Shown here one piece after another: positions 43,238 to 51,507 of a DNA stretch of 64,000 nucleotides. Both the position numbers and the translations under genes were made by a program. Source of the stretch: Saccharopolyspora hirsuta (GTDB taxonomy: Bacteria; Actinomycetota; Actinomycetes; Mycobacteriales; Pseudonocardiaceae); the NCBI RefSeq assembly GCF_008630535.1, contig NZ_VWPH01000008.1, positions 186,001 through 250,000 on the forward strand. The letters run 5' to 3'. Position 1 is the stretch's first letter, and each line of letters starts with the position of its first letter. The notes beneath the pieces are model-generated. The model saw only the letters and a program-made list of their open reading frames with translations, was not told the origin of the DNA and searched no databases.

Positions 43238-43898
43238 GAACGACGCAGCGAATCAGATCGTGGTGATCGGCCTCGGCCGGTTCGGCAGCTCGCTGGCCGG
43301 GGAGCTGGTGCGGCGCGGATCGGAGGTGCTGGCCATCGACTCGCGGCCGACCGTGGTGCAGCGGCTGGCCGACGAGCTGACCCACACCGCGGTCGCCGAC
43401 ACCACCGACCCGGAGAGCCTGCGCCAGCTCGGCGTGCACCAGTTCACCCGGGCGGTGGTGGCCATCGGCACCGACCTGGAGGCCAGCATCCTGACCACCT
43501 CGCTGCTGGTGGACTTCGGCATCCCGAACATCTGGGCCAAGGCCACCAGCCGCCAGCACGGCCGCATCCTGGAACGGGTGGGCGCCCACCACGTGGTGCT
43601 GCCGGAGCACGAAATGGGCAAGGCGACGGCGCACCTGGTGATCGGCCGGATGCTCGACTACATCGAGCTGGAGGAGGACCACTACGCGCTGGCCAAGACC
43701 CTCGCGCCCACCGAAGCGCTGGGCCGCCCGCTCGGCGAGACCCGCGTGCGCTCCAAGTACGGCGTGACGGTGGTCGCCATCAAGCGACCGGGCCAGTCCT
43801 TCACCTACGCGACGGCCGAAACGGTGGTCCGCGAGGGCGACATCCTGGTCGTCGCGGGCAGCAGCGACCAGGTGGAGCGCTTCGCCGAGCTGACCTGA
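43230..43898 (+). CDS. Potassium uptake regulatory subunit, TrkA/KtrA family
   Basis: 222 aa cytosolic ring-forming protein that gates the channel by nucleotide binding. The RCK-N domain has VVIGLGRFGSSLAGELVRRG and the acidic AIDSRP. RCK-C follows from ~residue 140. The TTG start at 43230 is supported by GGAGGAG at 43214-43220 and by overlap with the channel gene. Its stop codon touches the stop codon of the convergent hydrolase (TGATCA), leaving no room for a terminator. Confidence 0.95.
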   Translation: MARNDAANQIVVIGLGRFGSSLAGELVRRGSEVLAIDSRPTVVQRLADELTHTAVADTTDPESLRQLGVHQFTRAVVAIGTDLEASILTTSLLVDFGIPNIWAKATSRQHGRILERVGAHHVVLPEHEMGKATAHLVIGRMLDYIELEEDHYALAKTLAPTEALGRPLGETRVRSKYGVTVVAIKRPGQSFTYATAETVVREGDILVVAGSSDQVERFAELT

Positions 43899-45137
43899 TC
43901 AGCCCGGGATCCCCAGGCGGTCCAGCGCGGCGGCGAAGTGCTCGGCGAACAGCGGTGGGTTCTCCGCCATCGGGAAGTGCCCGAGGCGGGGCATCGGCCA
44001 GAAGACCGCTCCGGGGATCCTCCGCGCCGTCGCCTCCGACATCGCGGGCGTGCACGAGTAGTCGTACTCGCCGGTCATCATGATCACCGGGCACCGGGCG
44101 GTGTCGATCCCGCCGACCCGGTCGCGGCCGTCCCAGTCGCCGCTGTAGAAGTCGATGTCACCGGCGAAGGTCCCGAACCCGCCCTGGGAGTAGCCCCACC
44201 ACACCTCGCGGCGGTGGTGCTCGGGGCTCTGCGGGGCCATCAGCCCGTGGACCCACTCCGGGACGAAGGTGGACTCGTTGACCAGGGGGTGCTTCGCCCA
44301 CGCCACCTTCCGGCCGGGAACCCGGTCGCTGGCCTCGCACGCGATCACCCCGCCGAGGACGTCCGGCGCGCGGTGCGCCAGCTCCAGGCAGATCTCACCG
44401 CCCATCGAGGAACCGCTGACGACCGGCGACGTCAGGCCGAGCGCGTCGATCACGGCGAGGACGGTCGCGGCGTACTGGTCGGTGGTCAGGCTGTATCCGC
44501 CGGGCGGGGTCCCGGGCAGCAGGCCGGAACGACCGTGGCCGGGCAGGTCGAACGCGATGAGCCGACATCGCGCCGTCAGCGCCTGGTCGGCCATGAGGGC
44601 GTGGTACTGGCGGGCGTCCGCGCCAGCGGTGTGCAGGAGCAGGACGTCCTGACCCGCGCCTGCCTCCTCGTAGAAGACCTCCACCGGCTCGCCGCGAACG
44701 CTGATGCGCACGTAGCCCGGGCGCAGGTGCGCCTTGCTCAGCGCCGGGGGAGCGGGCGGTGCGGCCGGGGGACCGGAGATCGCTTCCCGGCCGAGCTCCA
44801 GCACCCGGCGGACGAGGTGGGCGTGCTGCGCCATCGCGAGTTCGCTGCCCTCGACCCGCGAACCCGGAACGCGCATGAGCATGCCGAAGAAGTTCTGGTA
44901 CGCCGGTGGCGGGACGGCCCGGAAGAACCTGCTCCAGTCGTCGGCCGCCGCGACCAGGACGAAGTCCGGGGCGCCGGTCGGCTCGGCGAACTGCCCGTCG
45001 CGGAAGCCGAACAGCGCGCGGCGGTCGCCGGAGGAGATCCCGAAGGTCACCGTCGCCGCAGCGGCGAGGGCGGTCAGCTCCCGGTCGTTCCGGCAGGCGT
45101 CGGTCCACCGCTCCAGGTCGGTGTCGTGCCAGGTCAA
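43899..45137 (-). CDS. Alpha/beta hydrolase with N-terminal SCP2-like domain
   Basis: 412 aa. Residues ~1-130 look like a sterol-carrier-protein-2 fold (FGISSGDRRALFGFRDGQF, then a hydrophobic pocket segment). After a Pro/Ala linker comes a hydrolase domain with nucleophile elbow VSGSSMGGEICLE, oxyanion region LLLHTAGADARQYH, an acid in MMTGEYDYSC, and His in MPRLGHFPMAENP. The fusion suggests a lipophilic or CoA-like ester substrate bound by the first domain. The TTG at 45137 follows GGGAAGGGAGC, one base after the MFS stop, so it is cotranscribed with the carrier. Confidence 0.87.
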   Translation of the reverse strand: MTWHDTDLERWTDACRNDRELTALAAAATVTFGISSGDRRALFGFRDGQFAEPTGAPDFVLVAAADDWSRFFRAVPPPAYQNFFGMLMRVPGSRVEGSELAMAQHAHLVRRVLELGREAISGPPAAPPAPPALSKAHLRPGYVRISVRGEPVEVFYEEAGAGQDVLLLHTAGADARQYHALMADQALTARCRLIAFDLPGHGRSGLLPGTPPGGYSLTTDQYAATVLAVIDALGLTSPVVSGSSMGGEICLELAHRAPDVLGGVIACEASDRVPGRKVAWAKHPLVNESTFVPEWVHGLMAPQSPEHHRREVWWGYSQGGFGTFAGDIDFYSGDWDGRDRVGGIDTARCPVIMMTGEYDYSCTPAMSEATARRIPGAVFWPMPRLGHFPMAENPPLFAEHFAAALDRLGIPG

Positions 45138-45138
45138 C

Positions 45139-46461
45139 TCAACGCTCCCTTCCCGCGGTCGAGCGCCGACGGCCCGGCTGCGTGGCGAAGAAGACCGCGA
45201 TGAAGGTCAGCACGCTCACGGCGATCAGGTACGGCGGCAGGGCCACCGCGGAGCCGCCGCCGGTGGCCAGCAGCGCGGTCAGGACGAGCGGGGCGAAGCC
45301 GCCGCCGAAGATCGCGCCGAGCTGGTAGCCCAGGGAGGCCGCGCTGTAGCGGACCTCGGGGGCGAACATCTCCGCGAACAGCGTGGCCATCGGCCCGTAC
45401 ATCAGCGGGTGGATCAGCGAGAGCCCGACCACGGAGGTGATGCCGAGGACCCAGGTGGAGGGGGCGGACTCGTTGATCGCGAAGAACGGGTAGGCGAACG
45501 CGGCGAACAGCGCCGCCCCGGTGAGGAAGACCGGGCGCCGCCCGATGCGGTCGGACAGCGCGGCCGCCAGCGGGATGGTGATCACCTCCAGCGCCGCCGC
45601 GATCGCGACGACGACCAGCACGCCGGAGCGCTCCAGACCCAGCGAGGACGTGCCGTAGGTGAGCACGAACGTCGCGACGAGGTAGAAGTTGACGAACGGC
45701 GCCAGGCAGGCGCCGACCGCGAGCAGGATGTTGAGCGGGTGGTTCTTGACGGCGTCGACGATCGGCAGCCTGGTCCGCGCGCCCGCGTCCTTCACCTCCT
45801 GGAACTCCGGTGACTCGACGACGCTCAGCCGGATGAACGTGCCCAGGATGACCAGGGCCGCGCTGAGCAGGAACGGCACCCGCCAGCCCCAGCTCATGAA
45901 GGCGTCCTCCGGGAGCATCGAGAAGCCGCCGAAGGCGGCGGTGGCGAGGACCAGCCCGGCGGGGGACCCGGCCTGGGTCCAGCTGCCCGCCAGTCCGCGC
46001 TTGTGCGCCGGGGAGTGCTCGACGGACATGAGGACCGCGCCGCCCCATTCGCCGCCCACCGCGAACCCCTGGACCAGTCGGCACAGCACCAGCAGGATCG
46101 GGGCCAGGACGCCGATCTGGGCGTAGGTCGGCAGCAGTCCGATGGCGACGGTGGAGGCCCCCATCCCGACGAGGCTGTAGATCAGCATGGACTTGCGGCC
46201 GATCCGGTCGCCGAAGTGTCCGAACAGGACACCACCGACCGGCCGGGCGATGAAACCCGCGGCGAAGGCGCCGAAAGCGGCGATGGTGCCCGCCAGGCTG
46301 GAGAACTGCGGGAAGAACAGCCGGTTGAAGACCAGCGCCGAGGCCGTCCCGTAGAGGAAGAAGTCGTACCACTCCACGGTGGTGCCGACGAAGCTCGCGG
46401 CGACGACCTTCCGCGCCATCGAACCGGATCTGGTCTGCGGTGCTCGGATCGTGTTCGGCAT
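45139..46461 (-). CDS. MHS-family metabolite:H+ symporter (MFS)
   Basis: 440 aa, 12 helices. The N-terminal ASFVGTTVEWYDFFLYGTASALVF and GHFGDRIGRKSMLIY are diagnostic of the metabolite:H+ symporter branch (alpha-ketoglutarate, citrate, proline/betaine, shikimate carriers). It probably imports the substrate of the divergent catabolic genes. The ATG at 46461 follows GGAGG on the minus strand. A possible 19-codon hydrophobic peptide lies 48 nt upstream in the same transcript. Confidence 0.93.
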   Translation of the reverse strand: MPNTIRAPQTRSGSMARKVVAASFVGTTVEWYDFFLYGTASALVFNRLFFPQFSSLAGTIAAFGAFAAGFIARPVGGVLFGHFGDRIGRKSMLIYSLVGMGASTVAIGLLPTYAQIGVLAPILLVLCRLVQGFAVGGEWGGAVLMSVEHSPAHKRGLAGSWTQAGSPAGLVLATAAFGGFSMLPEDAFMSWGWRVPFLLSAALVILGTFIRLSVVESPEFQEVKDAGARTRLPIVDAVKNHPLNILLAVGACLAPFVNFYLVATFVLTYGTSSLGLERSGVLVVVAIAAALEVITIPLAAALSDRIGRRPVFLTGAALFAAFAYPFFAINESAPSTWVLGITSVVGLSLIHPLMYGPMATLFAEMFAPEVRYSAASLGYQLGAIFGGGFAPLVLTALLATGGGSAVALPPYLIAVSVLTFIAVFFATQPGRRRSTAGRER

Positions 46462-46509
46462 CGAACCTCCACGGGTGCGGGCAGTGGGATTTGGGGATCT
46501 CCGCGCGGC

Positions 46510-46569
46510 TCAGCCCAGGCCGAGCACGACCAGCAGGAGCCACGGCACGACCGACCCGGCGACGAGCAT
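46510..46569 (-). CDS. Possible 19-aa hydrophobic leader or partner peptide
   Basis: Open frame from ATG at 46569 to TGA at 46510, encoding MLVAGSVVPWLLLVVLGLG, a single potential membrane helix. The ribosome site is weak (CAGG a few bases upstream). Some transporters have such tiny membrane partners encoded just upstream, and the position between promoter and MHS gene fits, but a chance reading frame is also possible in GC-rich DNA. Confidence 0.35.
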   Translation of the reverse strand: MLVAGSVVPWLLLVVLGLG

Positions 46570-46596
46570 CGCGCCTGAGTGCAGCAGTGCACGACT

Positions 46597-46633
46597 GTAT
46601 GCAGCAGGATACGTATGCGTTCCGTGACGTCAA
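46597..46633 (-). promoter_or_regulatory. Minus-strand promoter of the MHS-hydrolase operon with operator half-sites
   Basis: On the minus strand TTGACG (46633-46628) and TATCCT (46611-46606) are separated by 16 bp, a good principal-sigma promoter. The half-site GTATGC occurs at 46597-46602 and 46613-46618, with ATACGTAT at 46609-46616 over the -10. Binding there would repress transcription. Confidence 0.7.
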
Positions 46634-46684
46634 GGCCCCATCCGGGGCGCAGTCTCCTTCGGATGGCGGACAGGGATTTTCTTC

Positions 46685-46726
46685 TTGACACGAGGAGTTG
46701 CGGTATGTGTATTCTTTTGTATACAA
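46685..46726 (+). promoter_or_regulatory. Plus-strand promoter and operator of the ALDH operon
   Basis: TTGACA (46685-46690), a 17-bp spacer, then TGTATT (46708-46713). A perfect 10-bp palindrome TTGTATACAA (46717-46726) sits at the expected transcription start, and GGTATG lies within the spacer. These match the half-sites in front of the GntR gene at 51476-51491, indicating one regulator for the whole cluster. Confidence 0.78.
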
Positions 46727-46789
46727 CGGCGTGCCGCCGGATTCGCCCGGTGCGCCGAGATGTCGCCGACCACCTGCGGAGTGCGCTTC

Positions 46790-48271
46790 ATGACCAACCC
46801 CAGCTATCGGATGCTCGTCGGTGGGCAGCGGGTGCGGGCGTCCACCGGGCAGGAGCTGCCCGCGATCAACCCCTTCACCTCGGCCGAGTTCGCCACCATC
46901 CCGGACGCCGGTGCGCAGGACGTCGACGCCGCCGTCGCGGCGGCCCGCACCGCGTTCGACGAGGGCTGGTCGACGACCCCCGGGGTCCGCCGCGCCGAGC
47001 TGCTGAACCGGCTGGCCGGGCTGATCGAGGAGCACGCCGACGAGCTGGGGCACCTGGAGTCCACCGACAACGGCAAGCTGGTCCGCGAGACCACCGGTCA
47101 GGCGCGCTTCGCCGCCCGCAACTACCGGTTCTTCGCCGGGTACGCCGACAAGCTCTACGGGCGCACCATCCCGCTGGACAACCCGGACACCCTGGACTAC
47201 ACGGTGGCCGAGCCGATCGGCGTCGCCGCGCTGATCACCGCGTGGAACTCGCCGATGCAGCTGCTGGCCAACAAGCTGGCCCCGGCGCTGGCGACCGGGT
47301 GCTGCGTGGTGGTCAAACCGTCCGAGCACGCTTCGGCGACCACCCTGCGGATGGCCGACCTGGTGGAGCGGGCCGGGTTCCCGCCGGGCGTGATCAACAT
47401 CGTGACCGGCGGCGCCGGGGCCGGGATCGCGCTGTCCGAGCACCCGGGCCTGGACCGGATCAGCTTCACCGGCAGCGTCGCCACCGGCAGCGCGATCGCC
47501 GCCGCCGCGGCGAAGAACCTGGTCCCGGTCACCCTGGAGCTGGGCGGCAAGTCGCCGAACATCGTCTTCGCCGACGCCGACCTGGACCGGGCGGTCACCG
47601 GCGCGGTCGCCGGGATCTTCGCGGCCGGCGGGCAGACCTGCATCGCGGGCAGCCGGCTGCTGGTGCACGAATCGGTCTACGACGAGGTGGTGCGGGCGGT
47701 CGCGGCGCGCGCCGCGGAGATCCGCCTCGGCGACCCGGCGGACCCGCGCACCCAGATGGGGCCGGTCGCCAACCGGCCGCAGCTCGACCGCATCCAGCGC
47801 GCCATCACCGCCGGTGTCGAGTCCGGGGCCCGCGCGGTGGTCGGCGCCGAGCCGGTCGACGACCCGGCGCTGGGCGAGGGCCTGTTCGTGCGGCCCACGG
47901 TGTTCGCCGACGTCGACAACACCTCGGCGCTGGCCCGCGAGGAGATCTTCGGCCCGGTGCTCAGCGCGATCCCGTTCGCCTCCGACGACGAGGCCGTCGC
48001 GATCGCCAACGACAGCGATTTCGGCCTGGCGTCGGGGATCTGGACCAACGACCTGACCCGCGCCCACCGGGTCGCCAAGCGGCTGCGGGCCGGGACGGTG
48101 TGGGTCAACACCTACCGCGCCAGCGCCGCGCAGGCGCCGTTCGGCGGGACCCGGAAGTCCGGCTACGGCCGCGAACGGGGTGAGGAAGCGCTGCACGAGT
48201 ACCTGAGCACGAAGAACGTGATGGTCGACCTCACCGGCCAGACCCCGGACCCCTTCTCGATCCGCCTCTGA
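46790..48271 (+). CDS. Aldehyde dehydrogenase (NAD(P)-dependent)
   Basis: 493 aa. Catalytic Cys in AGGQTCIAGSRLLV, general-base Glu in VTLELGGKSPNIVF, the dinucleotide region ITAWNSPMQLLANKLAPAL and SFTGSVATGSAIA, and the C-terminal PFGGTRKSGYGRERG, all as in the broad betaine/hydroxymuconic-semialdehyde ALDH group. ATG 46790 follows GGAG (46778-46781); the frame extends to 46685 but that part overlaps the promoter. First gene of a five-gene plus-strand unit. Substrate unknown; semialdehyde or aromatic aldehyde likely. Confidence 0.93.
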   Translation: MTNPSYRMLVGGQRVRASTGQELPAINPFTSAEFATIPDAGAQDVDAAVAAARTAFDEGWSTTPGVRRAELLNRLAGLIEEHADELGHLESTDNGKLVRETTGQARFAARNYRFFAGYADKLYGRTIPLDNPDTLDYTVAEPIGVAALITAWNSPMQLLANKLAPALATGCCVVVKPSEHASATTLRMADLVERAGFPPGVINIVTGGAGAGIALSEHPGLDRISFTGSVATGSAIAAAAAKNLVPVTLELGGKSPNIVFADADLDRAVTGAVAGIFAAGGQTCIAGSRLLVHESVYDEVVRAVAARAAEIRLGDPADPRTQMGPVANRPQLDRIQRAITAGVESGARAVVGAEPVDDPALGEGLFVRPTVFADVDNTSALAREEIFGPVLSAIPFASDDEAVAIANDSDFGLASGIWTNDLTRAHRVAKRLRAGTVWVNTYRASAAQAPFGGTRKSGYGRERGEEALHEYLSTKNVMVDLTGQTPDPFSIRL

Positions 48272-48307
48272 GCGGTGCCGAGCCCGAAACTGGAAGGAGA
48301 AGCGCCG

Positions 48308-49219
48308 GTGAGTGACACCGTCTCGCTGTGCGGCCTGGGGAACATGGGCGGCGCGGTCGCCGGTCGCCTCGCCGCGCGCGGCCCGCTGCGCGTGTTCGAC
48401 CTCGACCCGCAGCGCGTCGCGCAGGCCGCCGAACACCCGCAGGTCACCGCGGTCGGGTCGGTGGCCGACCTGGCGGAGTCCGACGTCGTGGTGCTCTCGC
48501 TCCCGGCGCCGAAGATCTCGCTGCAGGTGGTCGCCGAGCTCGCGCCGCGGATGCGCCAGGGCGGCGTGGTCCTGGAGACCAGCACGGTCAACCCCGCCGA
48601 CGTGCTCGCGGAGCAGGAGATCTGCGCCGCGCACGGCGTCGGCGTCGTGGACGCGGCGATCCTCTCGGGCGTGGCCCAGATGGCCGGTGGCACCGCCACG
48701 CTGCTGGTCGGCGGGGACGAGTCCGATGTGGACAAGGTGGCCGGGGTGATGGCTGCGATCAGCTCGACCACCACCAGGTTCGGCCCGGTGGGCAGCGGCA
48801 TGGCCGCGAAGGTGATCAACAACGCGGTCGCGCACGCCGTGATGGTGGTGCTCGCCGAAGCCGGGGCGCTGGCCGCGGCCACCGGGGTGTCCGGCTCGGC
48901 GCTGGTCTCGCTGCTGTCCGGGCCGGAGGCCGGGCTCACCCGCCCGCTCACCCACCGGTTCGCGGAGCGGATCCTGCAGGGCCGCTACGACGGCGGCATG
49001 CCCACCGAAGCCGCCCGCAAGGACTCCACCCTGGCGCTGGCCATGGCCCAGGACGCCGGGGTGCCGCTGTTCGGCATCCAGGGCGCGCACACCGTCTACG
49101 AGCTGGGCGTCGCCGAAGGCCTCGGGCGGCTCGACTACGCCGCGATCGCCACGCTCTGGGAGCGCTGGACCGGGCGCCCCATGACCGAAACCCCGGACGA
49201 CGAGGGAGTTGAAGGATGA
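48308..49219 (+). CDS. Beta-hydroxyacid dehydrogenase family protein (HIBADH-like)
   Basis: 303 aa NAD(P)-dependent enzyme. Seen: LCGLGNMGGAVAGRL (Rossmann loop), VVLETSTVNPADV, the substrate segment DAAILSGVAQMAGGTATLLVGG, and the catalytic lysine in GSGMAAKVINNAV. Family activities include 3-hydroxyisobutyrate, tartronate semialdehyde and 6-phosphogluconate-like oxidation and imine reduction. GTG 48308 follows AAGGAGA. Overlaps the flavoprotein gene by ATGA, so expression is coupled. Confidence 0.9.
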   Translation: MSDTVSLCGLGNMGGAVAGRLAARGPLRVFDLDPQRVAQAAEHPQVTAVGSVADLAESDVVVLSLPAPKISLQVVAELAPRMRQGGVVLETSTVNPADVLAEQEICAAHGVGVVDAAILSGVAQMAGGTATLLVGGDESDVDKVAGVMAAISSTTTRFGPVGSGMAAKVINNAVAHAVMVVLAEAGALAAATGVSGSALVSLLSGPEAGLTRPLTHRFAERILQGRYDGGMPTEAARKDSTLALAMAQDAGVPLFGIQGAHTVYELGVAEGLGRLDYAAIATLWERWTGRPMTETPDDEGVEG

Positions 49220-50688
49220 CCGACCAGTTCGACGTGGTCGTGGTCGGCGGCGGCAACGCCGGGTTCTCCGCCGCGCACTCGGCGGTGGAGCAGGGCGCGA
49301 AGGTGCTGCTGCTGGAGAAGGCGCCAGAAGACGCCGCCGGGGGGAACTCGTTCTACACCGCGGGAGCGTTCCGGTTCGCCTTCGACAGCATCGACGAGGT
49401 CGCCGACCTGCTCGAACCCGACGAGCGGCACGCCGACTCCGTGGTGCCCGCCTATCCCGAGAGCGCGTTCGCGGCCGACATGCGGCGGGTCACCGGCGGC
49501 CGGTGCGACCCGGTGCTGACCGACGTCCTGGTCTCCCGGTCCACCGATGCGGTGCGCTGGTTGGCGACCAAGGGCATCAGGTGGCGGCTGATGTACGAGC
49601 GGCAGGCCTACCTCTCGGACGGCAAGTGGGTGTTCTCCGGCGGCCTGTTCGTCGGCACCGTCGACGGCGGCAAGGGCCTCATCGCCCAGCACACCAGGGC
49701 CGCGCTCGAAGCGGGCGTGGAGATCCGCTACGGCGCGGAGGTCACCGCGCTGCACCTGGACGAGCGGGGCGTCACCTACCGCGGCCCCGACGGCGCCGAG
49801 CACCGGGTCGCCGCCGGTGCCGTGGTGCTCTCCGCCGGTGGTTTCGAGGCCGACCCGAAGCGCCGCGCCGAGCACCTCGGCGAGGGCTGGGACCGGGCGC
49901 TGGTCCGCGGCACGCCCACCAACACCGGCGAGGTGCTCGACCTCGCGCTGGCCGCCGGTGCCGCCCCGCACGGCGACTGGGGTTCCTGCCACAGCGTCGC
50001 CTGGGACGCCGACGCCAGCCCGACCGGCGGCAACCGGGAGCTGACCAACCAGCTGACCCGGCAGAGCTACCCGATCGGCATCGTGGTGAACGTGCGCGGC
50101 GACCGGTTCGTCGACGAGGGCGCGGACTTCCGCAACTACACCTACGCCAAGTACGGCCGGGAGATCCTGCACCAGCCGCGGGGCCGCGCGTTCCAGCTCT
50201 TCGACGCCAAGACCCGCCCGCTGCTGCGCAAGGAGGAGTACGACTCGCGGCCGATCGCGGGGGCGCAGGCCGACTCGCTGCCCGAGCTCGCCGAGAAGCT
50301 CGGCATCGACGCCGCCGGGCTGCTGCGCACCGTCGCCGAGTTCAACGAGTCCATCGTGGACGAACCGTTCGACCCGGCGGTCAAGGACGGCCGCGCGGCG
50401 CGGGTCGACCCGCCGAAGTCCAACTGGGCGCAAGCCCTGGACACCGCCCCGTACTACGGCTACGCGGTGGGCTGCGGCATCACCTTCACCTTCGGCGGCC
50501 TGCACGTGGACGAGTCCGCGCAGGTGCTGGACACCGCAGGTCGGCCGATCGACGGGCTCTACGCCGCGGGGGAGATGGTCGGCGGGCTCTTCTCCGGCAA
50601 CTACCCGGGCGGCAGCGGCCTGACCTCGGGGGCGGTGTTCGGGCGGCTGGCCGGGGCCGGGGCCGGGAAGGCGGCGCGCCGTGGCTGA
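49216..50688 (+). CDS. FAD-dependent dehydrogenase, tricarballylate dehydrogenase (TcuA)-like
   Basis: 490 aa flavoprotein of the fumarate reductase/succinate dehydrogenase group. N-terminal dinucleotide fold FDVVVVGGGNAGFSAAHSAVEQG, then GGNSFYTAGAFRFAF, a MRRVTGGRCDPVL segment that resembles TcuA as I remember it, and C-terminal GLYAAGEMVGGLFSGNYPGG. TcuA oxidises tricarballylate to cis-aconitate. The neighbouring MHS carrier would suit a tricarboxylate, but no TcuB partner is present, so another carboxylate is possible. Start ATG overlaps the upstream stop. Confidence 0.86.
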   Translation: MTDQFDVVVVGGGNAGFSAAHSAVEQGAKVLLLEKAPEDAAGGNSFYTAGAFRFAFDSIDEVADLLEPDERHADSVVPAYPESAFAADMRRVTGGRCDPVLTDVLVSRSTDAVRWLATKGIRWRLMYERQAYLSDGKWVFSGGLFVGTVDGGKGLIAQHTRAALEAGVEIRYGAEVTALHLDERGVTYRGPDGAEHRVAAGAVVLSAGGFEADPKRRAEHLGEGWDRALVRGTPTNTGEVLDLALAAGAAPHGDWGSCHSVAWDADASPTGGNRELTNQLTRQSYPIGIVVNVRGDRFVDEGADFRNYTYAKYGREILHQPRGRAFQLFDAKTRPLLRKEEYDSRPIAGAQADSLPELAEKLGIDAAGLLRTVAEFNESIVDEPFDPAVKDGRAARVDPPKSNWAQALDTAPYYGYAVGCGITFTFGGLHVDESAQVLDTAGRPIDGLYAAGEMVGGLFSGNYPGGSGLTSGAVFGRLAGAGAGKAARRG

Positions 50689-51466
50689 GCAGTTCCAGGT
50701 GTACGCGATCCGGTTCGCGCACCGGGAGGCGTCGGTGCGCGGCGAGCACTTCTACGGCCACGACCCGTGCGCCCTGGACGACTGGCCGATCTCCTACTAC
50801 GTGTGGCTGGCGGTCTCGGACTCCCGCGCGGTGCTCGTCGACGCGGGCTTCACCCCGGAAACGGCGGCGCGGCGCGGAAACCGCGACTACCTGGCCAGCC
50901 CGATGGACACCATCCGCGCGCTGGGCGTGGCCCCGGACGGCATCGGGCACCTGGTGCTCAGCCACCTGCACTACGACCACTCCGGGCACGCGGCGGACTT
51001 CCCGCGGGCGGAGATCGTGCTGCAGGAGTCGGAGCTGGCGTTCTGGACCTCCCGGCACGCCGGGCGCGGGCAGCTGGCGCACTTCGTGGAGCCCGCCGAC
51101 GTCGCGTACCTGGTGGAGCAGAACTTCGCCGGTCGGGTGCGCCTGGTCGACGGGGTGCACGAGGTGGTGCCGGGCGTGACCGCGCACCGGGTGGGCGGGC
51201 ACACCCCGGGCCTGCAGGTGGTGCAGGTCCGCACCGCGGTCGGCGACGTGGTGCTGGCCGCCGACGCGTCGCACTTCTACGAGAACGTCGAGCGGGTGAA
51301 GCCCTACGGGGTGGTGACGTACCTGCCGGCGATGTACGACGCGTTCGACACCCTGCACGCGCTGTCGGACCGCCCGGAGCTGATCGTGCCCGGGCACGAT
51401 CCCCAGGTGCTGCAACGGTTCCCGGCGGTGCCGGGGCTGGAGGGCCTGGCCGTGCGCATCGCCTGA
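50681..51466 (+). CDS. Metallo-beta-lactamase-fold enzyme, AHL-lactonase-like
   Basis: 261 aa. Zinc signature SHLHYDHSGHAADFP (HxHxDH, ~residues 93-98), third His in RVGGHTPGLQVVQV, Asp in LAADASHFYEN, and His in VPGHDPQV. The overall pattern matches N-acyl homoserine lactonases of the AttM/AiiB kind, which also act on gamma-butyrolactone-type lactones. Quorum quenching or lactone opening within the catabolic route are both possible. GTG 50681 overlaps the flavoprotein stop by 8 nt. Confidence 0.88.
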   Translation: MAEQFQVYAIRFAHREASVRGEHFYGHDPCALDDWPISYYVWLAVSDSRAVLVDAGFTPETAARRGNRDYLASPMDTIRALGVAPDGIGHLVLSHLHYDHSGHAADFPRAEIVLQESELAFWTSRHAGRGQLAHFVEPADVAYLVEQNFAGRVRLVDGVHEVVPGVTAHRVGGHTPGLQVVQVRTAVGDVVLAADASHFYENVERVKPYGVVTYLPAMYDAFDTLHALSDRPELIVPGHDPQVLQRFPAVPGLEGLAVRIA

Positions 51467-51475
51467 GGAGGAAAT

Positions 51476-51491
51476 GCATACCGCGGTATGC
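51476..51491. promoter_or_regulatory. GntR operator GCATACCGCGGTATGC over the regulator's -10
   Basis: Perfect 16-bp palindrome, 10 nt after the lactonase stop. TATGCT (51487-51492) inside it is a likely -10, so binding would autorepress. The half-site GGTATGC matches GTATGC/GTATAC elements in the divergent promoter region at 46597-46726. Confidence 0.85.
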
Positions 51492-51507
51492 TGTGTCCTG
51501 CCGATCC

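Noticed and set aside
45134-49090. Very long minus-strand open frame (about 1,300 codons) opposite the ALDH, HIBADH-like and MHS genes
   Set aside because: It mirrors the codon bias of the real genes on both strands, is Arg/Gly/Ala/Pro-rich without domains, and overlaps well-supported proteins.
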